Assembly: GCA_016169945.1 (NCBI GenBank) | Contig: JADLSH010000293.1 | Location: forward strand, 558,001-622,000 | Origin: Trachythela sp. YZ-2020 | Taxonomy: Eukaryota; Cnidaria; Anthozoa; Malacalcyonacea; Clavulariidae | Reading direction: 5' to 3' | DNA length: 64,000 nt | Shown: positions 1 to 12,329 of the stretch, in pieces | How positions within the stretch are numbered: the first letter of the stretch is position 1 | Layout: each line of letters opens with the position of its first letter | Position numbers and translations under genes: made by a program | Notes under the pieces: generated by a model | Databases searched by the model: none | What the model was told of the DNA's origin: nothing | The model's input: only the letters and a program-made list of their open reading frames with translations

Positions 1-441
1 ATTTAGCTATAAATACGTGAACAAATAGATACTAAATAATTCAAAGTACTAAATGCTACACAGTCATCATGTGGCTGTTCGGCTGTTCCATAAATAACAT
101 TAACTCGATTTAGATTTTCTTGTGTAGACATACGTTTGAAAAACGCAGCACTGGAAAGCACCCTTTATTAGTAACTAAATAACAATATTTTTAAAGTTCA
201 TGTATATTATCTACATACTTTGACAAGGTTAATAAAGTCTATACCCATAGATCGTATAACTCAACAGCACTACAAATGTTATGCAAATGTTAGCAAAACT
301 TATGTTAAAATCTTAGCTAAAAATTATGGATACATTCAATGCATTGTTTAAATTTATTAAATGCATTTTTGGTAAGCCGACAATAAATGCCGACCGCGTC
401 AATTTAAACCAAGGGCAACAAAACAACTTGTCAGGTAGAAC

Positions 442-544
442 ACGAGAAGCCCAATTTGCAACACTTGTCATGAGAAGCCTTTGCAACATTTGTCGTGAGA
501 AGCCTTTGCACTAACACTTCACATGAGAAGCCTTTGCAACACTC
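442..544. repeat. short tandem motif, about 27 bp x 4
   Basis: Four successive units share the core GAGAAGCCTTTGCA, each followed by a variable ACAYTTGTC-like tail, starting near 442, 469, 495 and 522. A fifth core-like piece occurs alone near 670. This is a degenerate minisatellite with no coding meaning. Confidence 0.6.
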
Positions 545-619
545 TTATTCTGGCTATGAGTTGTATCAAATATATAAAATATCTTGTCGTAGACTGTATA
601 CAAAAAACAATAAATAACA

Positions 620-875
620 ACGCGTACTTTTTGTGGTTATCAAACTATAAATTCGTCTTGAAATCTACATGAGAAGCCTTGTCATGTCGCTTCCCATGTT
701 TTGGCATTTATTCAAAATTACCTTATTTTAAGATTTGTATCAAAATTCATTACAAAATATGTTGTCATAGATATTAAACTATTTTTAAAAGAAAACATTT
801 AACCCGGTAACATAAATTAAAATGACAAACGCGTACTTTTTGTGGTTATCAAACTATAAATTCGCCTTGTAATCT
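620..875. repeat. pair of 47-bp direct repeats
   Basis: The block starting ACGCGTACTTTTTGTGG at 620-667 recurs at 829-875 with only a few changes. The spacing is about 209 bp, so this may be two diverged units of a longer tandem repeat. Confidence 0.55.
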
Positions 876-1220
876 GCCGGCGTCTTGTACTGCGAGATAA
901 TTATAATCAGATCCGCGTAAATGGAAACTCCTCTGACAAGCAACAAATCTCCATCGGTTATCTGGTATTCTCAAAAGTATATTAAATAAAAAGTATTACC
1001 TTATCTTCTTCCAACAAATGCGCGCAGAAGTTCGCACTTATTGAATGCGCAGTTCTAAGTATATCAGCCTTTAGAAACTTTAGTTCTATGCTAGTCTATG
1101 GGTTCCAGTTTTACTGAGAAGAGAGTATCAACGTTTTATTTGTCAGTACATGTAAATACTAAAAAATGTTGGGCAATTATTATCTCATCCACAGAATAGG
1201 AAACTTCCTATTCTGTGCCT

Positions 1221-1607
1221 CATCCGTATTTTATCCCCATATCCGTGTTTTACCCCCATATCCGTGTTTTATCCCTTCATCCGTGTTTTATCCCCCCATC
1301 CGTGTTTTATCCCCTCATCCGTGTTTAATCCCCTCATCCGTGTTTTATCCCCCCCATCCGTGTTTAATCCCCTCATCCGTGTTTTATCCCCTCATCCGTG
1401 TTTTATCCCTTCATCCGTGTTTTATCCTCTCATCCGTGTTTTATCCCCCCATCCGTGTTTTATCCCCTCATCCGTGTTTTATCCCCCCATCCGTGTTTTA
1501 TCCCCTCATCCGTGTTTTATCCCCCCATCCGTGTTTTATCCCCTCATCCGTGTTTTATCCCCTCATCCGTGTTTTATCCCCATATCCGTGTTTTATCCCC
1601 ATATCCG
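1221..1607. repeat. 19-20 bp minisatellite, about 20 copies
   Basis: Tandem units of the form CATCCGTGTTTTATCCCCY run almost without interruption. Differences are confined mainly to the C-run and the base after it. Because 19 and 20 bp are not multiples of three, the array is open in several frames and produces spurious proline-rich ORFs. It is a satellite, not a gene. Confidence 0.95.
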
Positions 1608-1715
1608 ATCGCGTGATCTCGTACGGGCGTTCCAAGCGGGGAAAACAAGTGGAGTTGAACCTATTTTATTGCCCCATTCTGCCTAGAAGGTCCCCCTAAA
1701 GTTTCTCTATTTAAA

Positions 1716-1846
1716 GATTGCAACTCCAGATTGCAACTCCAGATTGCAACTCCAGATTGCCACTCCAGATTGCAACTCCAGATTGCAACTCCAGATTGCA
1801 ACTCCAGATTGCAACTCCAGATTGCAACTCCAGATTGCAACTCCAG
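1716..1846. repeat. 13-bp minisatellite, about 10 copies
   Basis: Ten nearly perfect copies of ATTGCAACTCCAG lie about 110 bp downstream of the 19-bp minisatellite. Only one unit shows a substitution (CAACT to CCACT), which points to recent expansion. Confidence 0.95.
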
Positions 1847-1849
1847 GAT

Positions 1850-2490
1850 ATGATTAAGTACCACTAGGGTTATTGCCTATAAAGAGGGAGGGATTAAATG
1901 GAAATTTTTTTTAAAATTGCGGGACTTATCGTCGAGAAAAGCAGGGCTACACAGATTATTAATATTTAAGAGTTAAACCGGAGTTACGATTTTGGATAGA
2001 TAACTTACGGCCACGCCCACACTATGCCCATTTTTTCCAATGACAACACCCAACAAGATAGTGAAACACTTTAAATAAGCTCATCTATAAATAAACTGCG
2101 CACAATCCCCCAACCCCCAAATACCGCCCAGCTACGCTGGCTATGTGGTTAATAACTGAGTGCATGTCGACAGCTAGCGTAAAAGAGAATGTCGGTGAAC
2201 TGATTTGCAACCCCGGTCCGGTTTTATATATAATTTGTTTTCGGTCAAAGTAAACTATGTGTTATCGCTTTTTGTTGTGGGGTATACTTGTCAAATTCTA
2301 TATCATCACTTATTGACAAAACATGAAAATAAACATTAATAATATAAATATTTATTTTAGTTTTTAGTGAGTATTTACCGTGGCCAGTCACAACTTTATG
2401 AACTTTAGTTAGTTCAAAATAGCATAAATTCACAAAATTAACGCAGGGTTTTGCTAAATTAACTGACATCTAACCTTTTGTTAATTTTAA
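1850..2490. other. non-coding stretch, nothing recognised
   Basis: No coding motif, terminal repeat or RNA gene is visible. The minus-strand open frame near 2245-2469 has no recognisable domain and an AT-rich composition typical of chance ORFs. Confidence 0.4.
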
Positions 2491-2495
2491 AAGGA

Positions 2496-3589
2496 ATCAT
2501 TCATGTGACGAGTGGTAGCAATTCCACGTCGGAAGACGACATACAACCTGTCCCGCAAACGCCATATATCAATGATTCCGCAAAAATAAAAGTCGGCGAT
2601 TGCGGCAAAAAAACCGTGGTAAAGAATTGGATGGAATGTCTTTTTCAAAATGTATAAAAGAGCTAAAGAAGATGATCAAGAGATAGAGTTTATTTTATCC
2701 CTTTGCGGATGTTCAGAACAAAATGAATTACGGGAAGTGTTTAGCCAATTGCTTGTACCGAGTAACGAATGATTTGACGTGAAAGAAGATCAGAAAAGAA
2801 AAAAAGTCGCATCTGTTTACTCAGCGTCGATGGAACAGCGGCACGAAATCGGTGATAATCAAAAATCCCAAGCCCGCGTTGTGCTCTGGTCGCATTGACC
2901 CGATTCCACCGGCATCAAAAGATCTATCTCTTCCTCCATCGTCAGTAACGTCTGAACTTGATCATCACTTCATTGCTCAGATATGGCTTAAAGCGAAGAG
3001 AATCTTAAATGGAAAAGATTCGGATTTTCCAGCGCCATCGCGAGATGAGTCAGTCAAAGATTTTTCGGTGGTGTCAGAATCAATCAATATACCAAATGTT
3101 GTGCAAATCTATCGTGGGTCAAGAGTGTCATGTACTTGTCAGAACTACAAGCCACAGAAAATCTGTTCCCATGTTGTTAGCGCTGCTGATAACCAGAATG
3201 TGCTTCAAGAATTTGTAGCATGGTTCATCAAGCAAAAGAATCCTACAAATTTGTCAGCGGTTGCATCTATGAACGTTAATACAAAAGCTTCAGGTCGGAA
3301 AGGGGCTGCACCAAAACGCAAAAGAAAGCAGAAAGATCCTATTCAGTCGTATGCTTCTTCTCTAGTAACAACCTCTTCTGCGCGACCGAACAGGCGAACA
3401 CAGTTACTAGTAATGAAGCTAGTGAAATCCCGTCGCGGTCTCAGTCTCCTTGCTACCAATTTCGCCGATCAGTGGTGTCGCACCGTGTTGGTTTCGAAAC
3501 GGAAGGTTAAAACGCAATGTTTTCGAAAAAGTTCAATGGGAAAAGCAAGTTTGTTATTTTCCGTTGTTGGCAAAAGTTCACATCGTTAA
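2496..3589 (+). pseudogene. decayed SWIM zinc-finger protein gene
   Basis: The longest intact frame starts at the ATG at 2852 and encodes 245 residues. Around residues 93-107 it carries C-x-C-x8-C-x-H (CTC...CSH), the SWIM zinc-finger signature. SWIM domains occur in MULE-type transposases and in derived host proteins, and are thought to bind DNA or partner proteins. A lysine/arginine-rich tract follows near residues 148-163. Upstream, coding-looking stretches lie in other frames: one from about 2496 with acidic, serine-rich residues, and one from 2652 that stops at 2771. This suggests at least two frameshifts in a longer ancestral gene. No catalytic transposase motif remains. It could instead be a spliced host gene with exons in these frames; I prefer a transposon-derived relic. 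Confidence 0.5.
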
Positions 3590-4509
3590 TGCGTGAGTTT
3601 GGTCAGCAAATGCGCAATGCGGTTACCTAGCCTAGACGCGCTATGTCCGTCACTTAAAAACATACGTTTCTAGATTAGGTTTATATTCCGGGTTTTTCTG
3701 CACAAAAACAGCCAACTAAGGGAGTAAACTTCATTCTGCTATAAGTCTTTAATGTGGACGCTTGTGAGTAAGCATCGGTTTTGGGCTATGTATTGGCCAA
3801 GTTATCTATCCACGTTAGAAGTCCATCTACCCTTATTCAATTTTGGCTTGAAAGAAGAAGCTGTATATCTACGCTATTAAAGTAAAGTTTGGTGCGTTTG
3901 CAAACCACAGTAAGTATATAGATAATAATTTGTTTGTTTGCGATAGTCATAGTTCGCGCGAAATGTTTCACATCAAAAAGACGTTTAGGATAATTTTCAT
4001 TATTTCATGCATGATCAAAGTTCTGTTTGTTATCTGTAAAGTACCATTTCATTTGTTCAGTTGCCCACGCGTATATATTCTTGTAGGCTTAATTCTGCGC
4101 TAAGTTCATGTATTCTTTCGATTTAAAAGCGCGCTAAAATCGGTTATTAGCGCATGCTAATCGTTAGTAATTGCATTTTGTTATCATTTTATGTCTATTA
4201 TCAAGTATATAATTATATTAGTATTAGTTTGCATGCTATGTTTATACTGTATAGTTGGTTTACTATAGTTAGTTTTGTTTTACTTGTTGTATTCTAGTTC
4301 GAACCGACACAATCAGTCTCGACACTAGCTATCGGCACTATCGTCTAATATATCTTCTGTAACTACAATATACCACGATAAACGACAATCCAACGAGCAA
4401 ATTATAGACATTCAGTAATCTCAAATGCGTGAATCAATCAACTGAAAACCTACAACATCGATTTCACATTTCGACACCTTATTTCCTACCAGTCGTCGTA
4501 TCGTGATAT
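3590..4509. other. non-coding stretch, nothing recognised
   Basis: AT-rich, no coding motifs on either strand and no terminal repeats that I could pair, except that it directly abuts the MITE beginning at 4510. Confidence 0.4.
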
Positions 4510-5193
4510 TAGAGACCTTTAGATTCAGGTTTACCGCAAACCTGTAACCGCCGTTTGACGTTAGCGGTTTGCGGTTCGAACATTTTTCGACTTAGATTTG
4601 AAGTTCTTAGATGAACATTTTCCGACTTAGACTTGAAGTCGACTCAGATGATGTTCTTCGAAGGATCTAAACGAGAGGTGAAATGCGCTTTATAAGTCTT
4701 AAAGTCTACCGAAGAATCAAGTGTTGATCGCCCCCATGTTGGATTTCGCTCCTCCAAGCGTATCATGTTCGAGTCAAAATAAAATGCGAAGAATCAACTA
4801 TTTCGACTTGAAATTCGTCTTTCCTGCTAGAATGATAAGTATTGTGTATGCGCATAGTGTGGATACGTGAAACATGATATAAAAAAAACAAATAAACCCT
4901 GAGGTAAATTACAAACGTGTAGACCAGCCGCTTGTGGGGTGGTACGACAGGTACGACAAAAAGAGCGGCTGCGAGGGAGACTACAGGTGATAGTGTTAAG
5001 GCTCTTTTCCACTCATCGCAAAACCAACTCGCAAACTCGCTGCGAGTTCTTGCATGTAATTAAAATAAACCCACCTCTTGACGTTAAAAACTCGCGTTGA
5101 AATTAAAACCTCAAACGTGCATGGCGTCGGGATAGGGTCACGTGACCCGTAGACGGTAGCGGTTCGGCGTAAACCTCGATCTAAAGGTCTCTA
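4510..5193. mobile_element. 684-bp MITE with TAGAGACCTTTAGAT termini
   Basis: The left end TAGAGACCTTTAGATTCAGG is matched in inverted orientation by the right end CGATCTAAAGGTCTCTA, and GGTTTACxGC-like sequence continues the inverted similarity inward. There is no coding capacity, so it is non-autonomous. No convincing target duplication was found (at best ATT on each side). The right end coincides with the 5' truncation point of the LINE that follows. Confidence 0.7.
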
Positions 5194-7890
5194 TTTTATT
5201 GTACATATCGTCAGTATTTCACACCTGTATATATCCTGTTATTTACCGTCGAGTTCGATTTATAATAATAACCGGAAACCTTAACTGTAACCTCCTTGCT
5301 ACACAGAGCAATGCACACACGATTAAACTAAAAGATCTAATAGATGTATACCAACTACAGCAACACATTAACACACCCGAACTAGAATATCAAGTACTAC
5401 ACAAACATTACTAGATGTAATACTTACTAAAATAGACGACTCAAAAACTATAGCCTCGGGAGTCATACACTTAGGGATAAGTGACCACAGTTTAGTTTAC
5501 ATATGCAGAAAAATTGGTATTCCAAAACAGAAACCAAAGATAGTCGAAACAAGGCAATTTAAACATTTCAACACACCTCAATTTCAACAAGATTTAAGAG
5601 AAGCGTTCTGCATTCCATATTGCGAAACCGACCCAAATAAAGCGTGGAATGACTGGAAAGAGACATTCCTTGAAATTGCAAACTTTCACGCACCAGTCAG
5701 AAAAAGAAAAGTCAAAAGTGAGTATAAGCCATGGCTAAATAATGATACAAAAACAAAGATTTATCGTAGAGATTATTTAAAAAAGAAAGCTGTCAGTTTG
5801 AATTCAACAGCTTTCCATGAGTCCTACAAACAATGTAAAAATCAAGTAAACAGACTAGTCAAAGAAGCCAAGGCAAACTATTACAAAACCAAGCTAGAAA
5901 ATAGCAAAAATAGCAAGGAAAGCTGGAAAACCATAAACGAAATTCTCAACAAGCAATCAAAATGCACAATAATCAAAGAGTTAATAGTGAACGGTAACAC
6001 AGTAACCGGTGACAAAAATATATCAAACGAATTCAATAACTATTTTTCTACCATAGGCCCAAAATTGGTAATAAATATTACTCCTAACGATTTAGATCCA
6101 CTCCACTTTGTAACACCCGGTACCAAAGTACTTGGTTTTGAAAGTATCACACCTGCAAAACGAGAAGCCATACTAAAGAGAGCTAAATCAGACAAATCAC
6201 CAGGCCTTAACAAAATATCAAACATACAAATTACTAAAAGCCGCAGGAAACACAATTGTCAATTAACTAGTATACGTTTTTAACTTGTCTTTAAGTAATG
6301 GAATATTTCCAGATGAAATGAAGATTGCAAAGGTCAGCCCCATTTGCAAATCGGGAGATAAATCAAACTGCGATAATTACAGGCCTATATCTGTTTTATC
6401 TACAGTCACAAAAATACTCGAAAAATTAGTTTATGACCAAATAAATAACGTTTTAGTGGAACAAATATAATAGTGCCACAACAGTCAGGCTTTCGAACTG
6501 GGCACTCAACAGAAACTTCCCTATTACATACTATAAATCAATGCCTTGTCAATATGGATGAAAGGACTTGTCAATGGTATACTATTGCTTGATCTAAAAA
6601 AAGCCTTTGACACAGTCAACCATGAAATACTTATCGCCAAATTAGAGCGTTACGGAATACGTGGAACAGCCTTACACTGGTTCAAATCTTACCTTTCAGA
6701 ACGTAAGCAAATAATATTATGTAAAATCAACCATTCTGAATCAAATATCGAAACTACTACTTGCGGTGTCCCCCAAGCATCAAATCTTGGTCTACTGCTG
6801 TTTCTAATTTACATAAACGCTTTACCAAACTGTTTAGAAACGACATCGGCATCAATGTTCGCTGATGACACAAACATATCATGTCAAGGAAATTCATCAG
6901 TAGAAATTGAGAATGAAAAAATGAACATAGAACTTGACAACATTCAAAACTGGCTATCTTCCAATAAACTTACACTTAACAAAAACAAAAAAAGAATACA
7001 TGGTCATTGGATCCCGACAAAGGCTGAGAGAGATACAGGTTGACCCACTTGTGGCCATTGGGGATCACATGATAAATAGAGTGACAGATAAAAAGACACT
7101 AGGGATAACTTTTGACGAACAGCTAAGATGGCAAGAACAAGTGGACAGTCAATGCAAGAAAATATCAAAATGTGTTGTCCTTTTAAGAAGAGCAAAACAA
7201 TTTGTAACAGAGGACGCACTATTGACAATGTACAATTCACTTGTTCTTCCACACTTTACCTACTGTTCTACTGTTTGGCATGACGGCAACGTTACTAATA
7301 TGAACAAATTATATAATATTCAAAAAAGAGCCGCTCGCGTAATAACAGGGGCAAACTACGAAACTAGATCATCTGAAATTTTTGAGCACTTGAAATGGGA
7401 ACCAATTGATACCACACTTAAAATGCGAGAACATGTAATGACGTTCAAAGCACTACAAAAAGCAACGCCTAATTACATATCCGAATTATACACCTTCCGC
7501 CACAATGATAGGTACAAGCTAAGAAACAATGATCGCATGCTCCACTTAGATCAACCTAAAACTAACTTCATGAAACGTAGTTTTTCATATCGAGGAGCCG
7601 TATCCTGGACTAATTAGTATAATGAACTAATTAGTGAATACGAGAGCCTCTCCATAAACTCTAGCTTTTAAAAACTGTTTAAATAACCATTATAATCATA
7701 ATTAAGTACGAGACACTATGCTGATATATTTTAATATTTGTAAATACCTAATTTATTTACCTTAATTAAAGAATTTTTGTAAATAGTTAACATTTTGTAA
7801 TGTAAATCACACAGCCCTTTGAAAACCAGGCAACTGAAAGGCCACCGTGTGCTTAAATAAGTTTAAATAATAAATAATAATAAATTTATT
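5194..7890 (+). mobile_element. 5'-truncated CR1/L2-like non-LTR retrotransposon
   Basis: A LINE copy on the plus strand retains the end of the endonuclease, the full reverse-transcriptase region and a 3' tail. Its 5' end is cut exactly at the border of the preceding MITE, typical of incomplete reverse transcription or of later insertion. The 3' end runs into a short TAA-rich microsatellite (about 7862-7890), as in CR1/L2-type LINEs. The coding region is interrupted, so the copy is dead. Confidence 0.85.
5247..7617 (+). pseudogene. LINE ORF2 remnant: endonuclease C-terminus plus reverse transcriptase
   Basis: The first segment keeps the GDLN-like endonuclease motif (TGNLNCN, near 5257). After a frameshift near 5400 comes the SDHS motif of the EEP fold (near 5480). 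The RT follows in several frames: SDKSPGLNKIS at about 6187, RPISVLS at about 6380, LLDLKKAFDTVNHE at about 6585, GVPQASNLGLLL at about 6765 and the catalytic FADDT at about 6858. Another frame shift near 6990 leads into the thumb/connection region ending at a stop at 7617. At least four frame breaks are visible. GVPQ followed by A-S-N instead of the usual G-S-I shows decay of the conserved box. The protein would have nicked target DNA and primed cDNA synthesis there. Confidence 0.85.
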
Positions 7891-9993
7891 CAACGCACCG
7901 CGTCTACCCCAAGTAGATTCATTTTGATTTTGTTCAAAATCTCATATCTATTCAGATGAACCTACACATCGTATATGTAACAGACGGCTAACAACGAGCT
8001 TTCTTGCTTCCAGCAGAATAGTATCATACCTACAGCAAATCCCACATCTGCATAAACGCCTCGTTTTCAGCAGTATGGCATCCCACCCACGGTAAATCCT
8101 ACAGCTGTACAACCGTCTTTTTCATCGTGCAATTCGCTGCCGTCTCAATTGTCATCCCTACCACCTTCTTCAGAGACAAGATACCAAATGTAATTAACAA
8201 CTGCACACCTGCAAGGAATTCCCCTTCTTTTCCTGCTTTAGTTCCGCCTGATACACTCCGTCAAGCGATAATTGGTAACCTATGCAGCCTGGATTTCACC
8301 CCGATATAAACCCAACTGTTGCTCTCCCGCAAGGTTGCCCATTACCACCAAAGCCATCAGTTATCGCTAACAATTAATTCCAGTCAGTATTTCATAACGA
8401 AGCTAGAAGGGAACATTTCGCGTTACAACGGCTGCCAATTAAATTTTCAAAAAGGGATTGCCAGAATAGCCCTTGATTTATCAGCAGTTACAGGTAGGAA
8501 ATAGCACGACTGGTTTCCTTTCGTATTTCAAGATGGCTCAAAGTGCTGGCGAATAGGAAGAGCTCAAAATCGCTAATACCATCTCAACCTACATTGCCTA
8601 AACTCTCGTAATCCTGGTTTCCAAATGTCCGAGTTAACTGGTTTGGTGAATAAAGTAGAGAGAGATCTTGTGTTCACAGATGAAATGCTACAAGAATTAC
8701 GTTGCAGATTTGGAAAAACAATTTTTAATATTTTTCCACAGCCGTAATACTGACACGACATTTTAAAATAGTGTTGTCCTTGGTTGTGAACAATGTAATT
8801 AGAGCGCAGACTATATATAACAGTGCTAGGTAGCAAGTTTATAGTATAAGATACATGCATATACTTTGTTGGAATTTTTCCATAGTTTTGTCAATTTTTT
8901 TAGTTATTACTAGTTGAAACATTACTGTCGCCATTGAAACTGTCTGTAGATTTTTAGTTACAATATTTGATAACAGAACGGTATTTCAACCCGTTGGACT
9001 AAATTTCAGTGCCTTCAAATGCACCTGTTTATACTTTATTGCAGATCAAACTTGTATTCCCCGATATTTCAAGAAACTGTGACGAGCCACTTTAAGCGAT
9101 TATAATAATTATAATATTGTGCAATATTCCAAAGTCATCCTTAAAAATGTAGTGTCGTCCACAGGCATTTGCGTTTGCTACTCCCTCGCGGGCAAGGAAG
9201 CCATGGGATTGGGCGGGCAGGCAAAGTTGCCCTCAGAGAATTAGCTGCAAAAATACCGTGTCCACGTTATTTGGGTTTCATATCATACAATAACTGTAAA
9301 CACAGAGACATTGAATATTTAATTTATCGTGAATTACGGCCATTAGCCAAAAAGTGCGTTTTATATAATACAATATTTGCCCAATAGGCAAATTCGAGAT
9401 ATTCGAGATATCATCATTATTTTTACCATTGCATGGTTTCACCACAGTCGGCTTTCCACGATATGAAATCAGGCAATTGCATTGAGGCAATTAATGGAAA
9501 AACGGACGTTTAAGATGTTCTGTTTGAACGGCTAAATGAACGGTGTATGACCCGTCTTAAGAATTAAATTTTAAAAATATCGTGCAAAACAAACATGTCG
9601 TAAGTCAAAATAAGATACCGTACAATTTGCGTTTAAATATTGGTTAGTTATTGAGTAATAGTTCATTATTATATTAGTAATTTTATGAAAACTGTTTTTA
9701 TGTTAATTATGACGATTGCTGCAGATTCCGGATTCCGGCATATTCCGGATTCAGGGACTGACGAATGACGTTTAAATTTAATATGTTTATCCTGGCCGCG
9801 CATCTTCCATATTTTTGTACATTAGTCATTATATGTCTAAACACAGCCCGGTGCTGAATGGGCTCAATTAAACATGGGTAAATTTCGTGAAGTTCACCAC
9901 GTATTATTCAGAATGCGCCTATATCTTATACACAACGAACAATTGAGTTAGAAACACCTGGTCGCATCGGCCTTTGACTGTTGTGTGTAAAGC
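7891..9993. other. non-coding stretch, weak repeats only
   Basis: No gene is supported. A degenerate direct repeat of about 65 bp (CAGCAGAATAGTATC... and CAGCAGTATGGCATC...) lies at about 8010-8110. A short cluster of TTCCGGATTC-like motifs lies near 9726-9755. Short open frames on both strands have no domains. Confidence 0.4.
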
Positions 9994-10236
9994 CAGACTG
10001 ACGTCACTGCTTCCTGTTGACCACATGATTTGGGTCGCCACGGACCTATATGAACAGGCTTTGTGATTGGTTGATTATGACAATAGAAGACAATAAACTA
10101 TAGAAAATATTTTTCAAAGGAACGAGTCATAAACACTGATAACCTTTGTTTCAGAAAGCCAATCACAAAATGTGTTCATATTAGGTAGGCACTTACTGCA
10201 TGATTTCATTGATTTGTCAGATTGACGTCATTGCTC
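9994..10236. repeat. palindromic MITE-like element, about 243 bp
   Basis: The left half (CAGACTGACGTCACTGC at about 9994, TATGAACAGGCTTTGTGATTGG at about 10048) is repeated in inverted order on the right (CCAATCACAAAATGTGTTCATA at about 10160, CAGATTGACGTCATTGC at about 10219). The two arms are diverged. No target duplication was identified. Confidence 0.5.
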
Positions 10237-10250
10237 GCTCGCCTCTCAAT

Positions 10251-10370
10251 CAGGGCTCTCAGTTTTAAGGAAATTTCCTTAAATTGAGGAAATTTTAACC
10301 TTTTTATTAGTTTTTAAGGAGACTTTTAAGGAAATATAATTTTTATGGAATTTTTAAGGAATTTTTAGTT
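10251..10370. repeat. possible solo hAT-like end with AAGGAAATTT repeats
   Basis: Begins CAGGGCTCTCAG and continues with repeated TTAAGGAAATTT motifs, resembling the subterminal GGAAGGAAATTT repeats of the hAT-like element at 37945-53890. No matching right end was found nearby, so it is only a candidate truncated copy. Confidence 0.3.
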
Positions 10371-10675
10371 GAAAAACACACTCCAAACAATAATTAGTTA
10401 TTACGTACACTGTTTGTTATACTTATAAGTTATATCCATCGACCTAATGAAAGTTTTTCGCAGTAGTTTTTACTGAAATCGCTGATCATCTTCAATTTTA
10501 TTGTTCGTACTTCGTTCTTTAAGTCTCTGAGTGACTCTGACTCTCTGTTTTATTGCTAAATTCATAATCAGAAAATTCAAAATTCGCCATTTTCCGATTG
10601 ATGCATGACCATGTGCATGACCATCTCGAACAGTCGACGCACTTCGATGACTTACGCCCATTCCATTTAATAACC

Positions 10676-10875
10676 CCCCCCCCCCTATGGACGAGATGTC
10701 AGATTTATATACCCTTAAGAAATCTTATATTTGCCGTGACCCCTCAGAAATCGGCAAACCTCAGAAATTACTCTGAACGGTATGAGAGATTCGTGAACCC
10801 CTCAGTAATTTTGCAAATTTCCTGAATCCCTCAGAAATTTGAGAAATATTTTCTCAACCCCTCAGAAATTCGATA
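10676..10875. repeat. degenerate CCCCTCAGAAATT repeats after a poly-C tract
   Basis: A pure C-run at about 10673-10685 is followed by at least six spaced copies of a CCCCTCAGAAATY-like motif at irregular 20-45 bp intervals. Non-coding. Confidence 0.5.
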
Positions 10876-11164
10876 AGTCTATAAATGCGAGAATTATTTA
10901 ATATTTAGCATACAGTTAAATACTGAGAAGCCTCTGCTTGCAGGGTTAACGTTGATACAGCTAATTATCGATTACCGGATAATTTTTCCTTAAACCGGTA
11001 GAGCAAGTCAATGGCTGAATATTGATCTGATAATATAATATTGATTGTCAAACAATCAATAAAGAACTATGGATATACCAAAAAGACATTTTTTCATAGT
11101 TTCTGAATTCAGCTGCTTTATTATTTATACACACAACTATTAAACAGACATTTCAAATTTGACC

Positions 11165-11705
11165 TGTATTGATTAACCTATAGCCTTAGGTAAAATATTT
11201 CAGGTATGATATTTGATCATAGTTATTTCCTGATACTTAAGATTTTAGCTAGATATAGTATACAGTCATTGAAATATTTTGTTAACAGTAAAGATGCTAT
11301 TCTACAGTAGTGCTAATTATCTATCAACACCATATTTCACAGTCACGACTCACGAGATTTAAAACTACACTGTCCTTTATATTTAGTTTTCGAGAGAGTT
11401 TAGTTAAAGAGAGCTTCATAACAATTGTAAAATATATTTCATAATCCCTCTCAAGTCTCAATTCGACCAATATATATAATTTATGTGGCCCATCATGACC
11501 TTTGAATATAGTTTGAACATTCACGTGCATGAAAGAGTTTGTACATTATGTACAATATATTACTTTTGTACCGGTTTGTGCAGTTTTACTTCCATGGTTT
11601 TCATGGACGCTTGTCCGTGTTAACGTTTCCCCGTCATTGACATCCGCGCTTATCGCTCGTGGTTCGTGGCCAGGGTTAAGTTGTCTGAACCATTACATGC
11701 AAGTG
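11165..11705. repeat. dispersed repeat flanking BEL1 (left copy)
   Basis: About 100 bp at 11165-11265 is matched in inverted orientation at 20028-20125. The stretch at 11390-11690 is matched in direct orientation at 19185-19540; both contain a GGCCCMTCATGACC block and the phrase CGCTTGTCCGTGTT. The two partial copies bracket BEL1 and probably belong to an older DNA element family. Confidence 0.5.
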
Positions 11706-11906
11706 TCAATTACCTAACAACACCATATTTCATGGTCATGAGATAACAAACTAAAAGTTTTAAGCTACAGCGGTACTAATAATTTTCAAGCAAAAATCAT
11801 GTTTTCAAACACACGCACTTTAACATAATGCTGTCTACATGAACGACACGGTCTATTTGTCGATCTGTGCTATGATCTGTGCGAGTGGCATATAGAGTAT
11901 ACACTG

Positions 11907-12315
11907 TATCTCGATCGTCTCTCGTTTGGGTATAATTTGCGTTGTGTATCGGCGTCTCTTCGACAATCGGGAACAGCAAGCGGAGGTTCTTTCAATAATG
12001 GTTGTAAACAATGACGGACGGATCACACAGTGGTTTTAAAGATATATGTTTACTTACAATTCATACTCTCGTCAAGCGAGTCAGGGAAAACTATACAAAA
12101 CAATATCAGAAAAGTGTGTGTAAAGTGCAAGTGTAATTTTATCCATGTGAATTATCTTAGCCAATCAAGTTCGAGTACGTTTTGTGGTTACTATAAATTG
12201 TACATTAATATGACGTGTGCTAGATCTATGTCATTAAAGGTGTGTAATTTGATATCCATAAAGTTAGTGCAACTATAATCTAAAGTACTAAAGTGTTTGT
12301 CGCTATTTCGCGACA
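11907..12315 (-). repeat. BEL1 3' LTR
   Basis: On the plus strand it begins TATCTCGATCGTC and ends TTTCGCGACA. The matching LTR starts TGTCTCG, so the terminal G was mutated to A here. It is preceded by CACTG and abuts the end of the integrase-coding region. Confidence 0.93.
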
Positions 12316-12329
12316 TTCTCCTGTGGGGC

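Larger units (their letters stand above)
1..1220. other. non-coding stretch with short repeats
   Basis: AT-rich sequence with no credible coding region; the only open frames are short and lack family motifs. It holds two small repeat sets listed separately (a clustered motif near 442-544 and a 47-bp direct duplication at 620 and 829). I see no promoter or RNA gene that I can support. Confidence 0.5.

Noticed and set aside
1166..1699. Long proline-rich open frames on the plus strand
   Set aside because: They are produced by a 19-bp minisatellite that is open in several frames; no domain and no coding bias.
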